Source: Aldrovandia affinis
Lineage: Eukaryota; Chordata; Actinopteri; Notacanthiformes; Halosauridae
NCBI GenBank assembly: GCA_029706075.1
Contig: JAINUG010000228.1
Span: forward strand, 372,001 to 436,000
Reading direction: 5' to 3'
Length of the DNA stretch: 64,000 nucleotides
Position 1 is the stretch's first letter. Every line of letters begins with the position of its first letter. The notes beneath the pieces were generated by a model, which had not been told where the DNA came from, made no database searches, and saw only the letters and a program-made list of their open reading frames with translations. Shown here one piece after another: positions 58,346 to 64,000 of the stretch. A program made the position numbers and the translations under genes.

Positions 58346-59772
58346 TCTGGTGTATTACAATACAGGGAGAAAGCATGATAAATATTTCAGTTTTATTCAC
58401 AAAACATCAACAACAAAAACAACAGTGCATCCACTATATGAACGTCCTTAATCGGCCCTGGGGATGTAAATAAATTTGACTTTGAATGTGCTGTGGTCAG
58501 CAAGGCTAATTCAGTGTGTGAACAGGTCAGTCCACATGCAATGAGAGTAAACAATCAAGTTCTGAAAAGCTTAAAAACAAACAATGTGAGGGTTATACAA
58601 ACAGGGCAATAGACCCAGAGGGCAAGAGCCAACTGTAAGAGCCAGCAGTAGGTGAATCTAATTGATGGCTTTGTTTACGAAATCCAGCACTCCAAGTGGA
58701 GACAGTCACTTTCCCAGGTCAATAACCCCTCCCGCTCCCCATACACACAAGGTCCACCACACTGTCCCGTGGTCGAAAGGTATATTTATAAAAGTATCTA
58801 TTTATGGATATCTAAAAAATAAAAGAACAGATGACATATTCTGCTCTCTGGTCGGTCAGTGAACTCTAAAAGGCACTGCAAATTAGGGTTTCAGTGAAAA
58901 TCAATCCTGTAACTTTCCTGAGGCTTTCCTGCATAGCATCATATGTTTAAAATAAATAAATAAGCAAAGAAACCTCAAATTTTTCACGCCCCAGCAGCCA
59001 AAGGCAGACTGAGAAAAATAATGGACAATATCACGTTGGCAAAATTGTTATTTTCTTCCTATCATTTAGCTAACAGTATTTTAGATATAACAATAATGTC
59101 AGTGCCTTATACTCTCACATTTTTCAATATTTTTCCCCCTACTGTGTTAAAATCTATTGCCACAGTTTTTGTAACTGCCTTAAATATAAAAAGAATAAAA
59201 CATTTATATCCATTACTCTAAATTCCCAAGAAAGACCCTATATAATGTCATCTTTGACAGATTAACAATTAGACATATTACAGTCAGCAGCATCACAATT
59301 TCTGATGTCTAATCCTTCAAATTTTAAGAAGCCTTGTCCTCAGGGCAAGAGCAATTATTTTGGCAGCACAGCTAACTGGCAAGAACAGATGGCCGCCAGC
59401 ACTGGATTCTCCTCCATTCAGTAGTTCTTAAACACATTTAATTTGCAGCACATAGTCAGCCATTTGACTGGGTCCATGTGAGTAACACAACATCAATCAC
59501 TTAAAAGAGGCAGAGTCCTCAGTTCCTAATTGAATGGAATTAACTAATGCCACAAAAGATGGAGCAGAAATTCTAAAAGGTACATCACATATATATTTTC
59601 CCCATTCAAACATTTTTAAAGGATTGAAACAAGAGGTACATTGCATCTTGTACAGTAATTATTGACAGCTGATAATAAATGAATAATAAATCCTCCTAAA
59701 ATACATATTTTGAAAAGGAACTGGATTCAGATAATATTTAGGTTCTCTTCTGAAATGAAGGCATAAAATATG
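58346..59772. other. MACROD2 intron, candidate conserved stretch
   Basis: 59270-59560 has complex, non-repetitive sequence with motifs such as cagctaactggc and gatggccgccagc. No coding feature. Confidence 0.4.
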
Positions 59773-59774
59773 TA

Positions 59775-60598
59775 TAGTCAACTCCAAAATGATGAGCAAA
59801 AAAGGCTGTATAAAATAAACAATACAAGTAATAAGCTATACTGTAAGCTCTAAAAATGGTAACATTGTACAATTTTATACTAATACAATTATACAAAAGT
59901 AATATTTTTTCCCCAAAAAATAAGTGTCACAATTATTCACACCCCTAATAATTATTGTGAATAAAATCCAACAAAAATAAATCTGCATTAACATGTAGTC
60001 TTCTATATTGTTTCATGAGATTGGTGAACATATTGGAGGGGATTTTTGACAGAATCTTTCAAGATCGTTCGGTCTGTGCTTGTGGACTGCTCTTTTCAAT
60101 TCAACCACACATTTTCTAAATGATTATTTTACAAGACTCAACTGGCCATTGCAAAACGTGGTGAGTTAACCATTTCTTGGTTGATATTGAGGTTTGCTTG
60201 GGATCATTGTCTTGCTAAAAGATCCATTTGCGGCCAAGTTTCAGCTTCTTGGCAGAGGGAACCAGGTTTTTGGCCCAAGTGTTTTGGTACTTACTGGACT
60301 TCATGATTCCATTGATCTTAACAAGAGCCCTAGGACCAGTAGATGCAAAATAACCCCATAATATCAAATATCCACCAGTATATTATCTAAAGGTATAGGT
60401 TATTTTCAACATCAGCATACTTCTTCCGACAGAAGCTTATTTTGGTTTCATCTGATCATAACACCCGGTTCCAATCAGAATTTGGCATTGTAATACAAAT
60501 TGTAATCATGAACACCAGCAAGTACCAAGACATTGCCTGTATTGTTTATTTTATACAGCCCTTTTTCCTCAATGGTGTGAATAATTTGGAGTTGACTG
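59775..60598 (-). mobile_element. Tc1-like transposon with deleted 5' half
   Basis: Inverted ends tagtcaactccaaaatgatg and ggagttgactg are each next to TA (59773-59774 and 60599-60600), with a second shared block ggctgtataaaataaacaat in both. 824 bp. The minus-strand transposase keeps only its later part: SDETKIS-like start near 60455, a GLFC-type GCF region, GRKWIF then QDNDPK-like and LKRAVHKHRPNDLERFCQKS near 60090-60050. Many stops and frame changes. The N-terminal DNA-binding part is missing. Confidence 0.85.
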
Positions 60599-60600
60599 TA

Positions 60601-61501
60601 TAACGCTTGCTTTAGCTTTCCTTTTCCAGTTGTGGCTGGGAAACATGTGCACGACTTCCAAAAATGCTTGTTAATCTGTTGACAGCCAAGCTGGATCTTG
60701 AGAAGTTCAAGAAAATACTGTGGCGCAAAATGATCAGCTCTCATTACATTGGATTGTTAGGAAAGACTTCAAAAAAATGAAGGGTTCTCAAATGATTGAC
60801 CACTCTGGTCAATGTGCAAGCTGTAATATTTATTGGTTTTGTGCATGGGTGTGTGTGATGTTTATCAGTGCGTGTGCGTGTGTGCTTGTAGCAGTGTGCG
60901 TGCATGGCCAAAAACATACATGTGACACACTACAATTTTGGATTGAATTTTATCTATGTGCCTCCATGTGTTGAGGAAAACTGCTAAACATCCTCTCCTA
61001 CCCCATTAGCATACCCTTGAGATGTCATTAGCCTCTCAGACACGCCTTTGAGTGGAGGGTTTGAAGGCCAGCAAGGACTGCATCCCTAATTGATTGCATA
61101 GTGGGTTAAATGTAGTGAAAAATGACAAGAGGGATGAAGCTTTATTACAAACAGCTGTACAGAGGAATATCAGCAGCAATATCGTCAAACGAGTGTCATA
61201 AGACATACACACTGCAATAAGCATTTGGTAACATGCTGACCCGTCTTTCTCAAGTCGCATAAACTGAAGCCCTTAAAAATATTTTATAACTCTGAAAGAG
61301 TAACACTTCTTTTAAAACAGCTCCCATTTAACACTCAATAACCATTAGAAGGAGTATTTAGCTATTCATTATTCTGTTTTTACTTACCAAGTCATGTAGT
61401 GTAATGTGCTCCCCCTAACTCAGAACAAGTGCTCTCATTATTTTTACTTCAAATTCAAACTTCAAGGTTAGAAAAAAAGTTCTCAATACGTTGGACACAC
61501 A

Positions 61502-61542
<41 letters not shown>

Positions 61543-62237
61543 GGCGTCCAGTGTTTTGCATACTGCTGTTGATGTAGATGACTATCTGTCAGTTTCTGAA
61601 CAGTCAACAGCATGAATTCTCCCACTTCTTCCAAATAAAGCGTTTATGGTTCTTTTACCCTAAACATGCTAAATTCAATAAAACCATGATACTATTTTAA
61701 TAATAGGAAAGACCCAAGGCTTAAATAACGTTGTTTCCCTTTCACTGAGCCCACGATATCACATTTCTGAATTTCAGACTTTTTTTAATATCCACATCCC
61801 CTCGAGGAACAAATCTACGTTTCACCCAATACTCTTTTCCTTCATGGGATCACTCCGCTAACAAAGACCACATGTTCTCCTACAGTTTGTAGGAAAACAG
61901 CCAGGATAACCTGCTGACAATATCCCTTAAGAAACAGAATTATCTTGCAGGTATCTCCAGTTATTGCGAAAGCCGATTTCATACGCATTTATTAAGTTAA
62001 ATACATTTTAAAATCATTCTAAGGTAAGATTGTTATCTTCAGTATGAATATAAATTGCTGATTAAATTATCAAATACCATTAGATAATCAAACAAATAAA
62101 TATTTCCTGTAAAAGATCTTGGATGAAGTGCCTGCTGGTAATGAATGGATAATGTGAAAGCATCTTCCCAATTTCTACTGTAGTTAATCCAAATAGTCAA
62201 GTTCAAATTAAATTTAGTTTGGGTGTATGCTTGCATG
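60601..62237. other. MACROD2 intron with a CA microsatellite
   Basis: (CA)n at 61505-61541, about 18 units. Otherwise nothing recognised. Confidence 0.5.
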
Positions 62238-62239
62238 TA

Positions 62240-63530
62240 CAGTAGACTCCATTTTTATTCATACCCTTGCTAAAGATAAACAAAATATATTGTATAAAAT
62301 AAACTACATAAGTAATGAGGTATATTTCTGGATTCCCTAGGGTATAAAAAGGAGTGAACACAAGTTCAGACAAAATGTTATTGACCTCTACAGATCAGGA
62401 CATGGGTACAAAAAAAATCACTAAAAAGTTAAAGATACTGCTTTCCACTGTTGTGTCAATTATTAGGCCACTTAGGCAAGTTTAAGGCCACTGGAGCAGT
62501 GGCTAACCTGCCAAGTAGAGGACACACGTGTAGTGAGACAGATGGTTCGAGAGGCAAAACGAAGTCCAAGGGGCACAGTTCAAGATCTCTAAAACAACCT
62601 TGCATCTTGGGGTTACAAGGTGTCTAAAGCTACCATTCGACAATGCCTACATGACAATTACCTTTATGGCCTTTATGGAGTTGCAAGAAGGACGCCTCTT
62701 TTGAAGTCAATTCACCGAAAAAGGCATCTTTTATTCGCCAAACTACATCTGAAATACATTTGGAACCGTGTCTTGTGGTCAGATTAAACAAAAATCAAGC
62801 TTTATGGACATGCACATCAGTATTATGTTTGGTGTCCAAAGAATGCAAGTTATGTTGAAAAGCACCTCATGTCTACGGTGAAACATGGTGGTGGATCTTT
62901 AATGCTTTGGGGTTGTTTTGCATCTACAGGCCCTGGGGCACTTATTAAAATTGATGGAACAATGATTTGTCCAAAAATCTTGTTCCTTCTGCCAGGAAGC
63001 TACACCTTGGCTGCAGATGAACCTTCCAATAAGACAACGATCCCAAACATACATCCAAAGCAACTACGAAATGGATGACAAAGCACAAGATCAATGTCCT
63101 GATGTGACCATCTCAGTCTCCAGATCTGAATCCAATTGAACATTTGTGGGTTGAACACAAAAAAGCAGTCCACAAACCTCAAACCAAGAATATGAAGGAA
63201 ATAGAACAATTCTGCATGGAGGAATAGTTGAGGATCCCCCCCAAGAAGTTCCATAACCTCGTACAACACTACAGAAGGTGACTACTTGCTGTTATAATGG
63301 CTGTACTGATTACACGGGTGTCAATATTTTCTGGGAAAAAAATAATAATTTGTGAACCATTCGATTGTGCCAATGCATTATTATTAAATCATATAATTTT
63401 TGGAATTTTGTGAGCATAAAATAAAGCTCATTACTTATATAGTTTATTTTATATGATCTCTTTTGTAACTAAATCACAATTAAAAATAAGTCTACACAAG
63501 TGTTTCATAATAATGTCAATACTAATGACC
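62240..63530 (+). mobile_element. Tc1-like transposon, full-length but decayed
   Basis: The left end cagtagactccatttttatt catacc follows TA (62238-62239). The inner block ataaaataaactacataagt at 62295 is mirrored by 'acttatatagtttattttat' near 63432-63451, so both inverted repeats are there, though the outermost right end is worn and its limit is approximate. It belongs to the same Tc1 group as 59775-60598: both share the GCFASTGP block and long A/T-rich ends. Confidence 0.85.
62370..63290 (+). pseudogene. Tc1 transposase, whole length, many stops
   Basis: Pieces of the whole protein are readable on the plus strand: IDLYRSGHGYKK (helix-turn-helix) near 62380, KHGGGSLMLWGCFASTGPGA at 62884 onward, ALIKIDGTM, then TTIPNIHPKQ standing where QDNDPKH is expected, and near 63130 the sense of [17 protein letters not shown]. 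The first catalytic Asp is in WSD-like sequence near 62783 followed at once by a stop. More than five stops or frame changes make it inactive; expected length is about 340 residues. Confidence 0.85.
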
Positions 63531-64000
63531 AATATGTTTCTGCTGTAAAAGATGTTTTAAAATCAACACTTTAATATGTGAGTTTCTAAAGCAACATGGG
63601 AGATATAATGTTGAAAATAATGATGGCATGTGCCAAACAAGGAAAACTGCATCAGGAAAGGGGAACAGCAAGTCAAAGCTCACTGTCAGGGATAGATGGA
63701 CAGTTAACAGGATATTGCTCAAAACTACAAAACAACAGGCTCAAAAATGACCACAGAACTGAATGTACACCTCCATGACCCAGTCACAACAAAAACTGTA
63801 CATCGTGAGTTTTACAAAGCTGATATTTATGGTAAGGCTGCCATTCAGAAACTACTTGTAAGGCCAACATGCAACAATGCCAAACCTGTTGTAATGAGCA
63901 TAAAACCTGGACTTCTGTTATGAATGCAGGCCGTCAATCTTTTTTCCCTCCCAACATCAAACATTTATTCTGATTTTCTTTTTCTCACACAAGATAATCA
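63531..64000. other. No gene or repeat recognised
   Basis: Intronic sequence to the window edge. Confidence 0.45.

Overview
The window looks like intronic sequence from a ray-finned fish, probably a teleost. The repeat types are those of fish genomes: several Tc1-like families, L2 and CR1 LINEs, tRNA-derived SINEs with the 'ggataaaagcatctgctaaatgg' style of tail, fish hAT non-autonomous elements, and a Sushi-like Ty3/gypsy chromovirus. There are no bacterial-type operons, and the only host coding sequence I can support is three very short exons on the minus strand.

Host gene. The three exons (28092-28173, 11042-11086, 5168-5227) join with matching phase (each ends one base into a codon) and fit the 3' part of MACROD2, the mono-ADP-ribosyl hydrolase with an N-terminal macro domain and an acidic, low-complexity tail. 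The first encodes the last strand/helix of the macro domain (VDRIIFCVFL...). The second is acidic and the third is lysine-rich. The introns are about 17 kb, 5.8 kb and more than 35 kb, as expected for this very large gene. All other sequence is intron or, left of 5168, intron or unrecognised 3' sequence.

Repeat landscape, left to right: a small hAT with an 8-bp target duplication (242-522); a 42-bp minisatellite (1024-1293); a half Tc1, a TG repeat and an L2 3' end (3029-4630); a Glu-tRNA-type SINE with a 13-bp duplication (5287-5620); a fold-back hAT that carries a Tc1 scrap (6502-7434); a broken gypsy fossil (8830-10090); an unclassified repeat present twice in opposite orientation (10514-10922, 16751-17105); a hAT transposase tail (13564-14395); a CR1 LINE with an esterase ORF1 (17106-19446); a young Sushi-like gypsy inside a Tc1 (21197-27158); a four-deep nest, SINE in hAT in Tc1 in hAT (31377-35198); a CR1 split by an unclassified 1077-bp insertion with a 13-bp duplication (39185-40960); a long L2 LINE (43157-46931); a Harbinger-like element (55160-56236); and two more Tc1 copies near the right end.

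About half of the window shows no recognisable gene or repeat. Some of those stretches, such as 28650-28930 and 59270-59560, have the texture of conserved non-coding sequence, but this cannot be judged from one genome. All repeat family names are by recognition of sequence features, without a database search.
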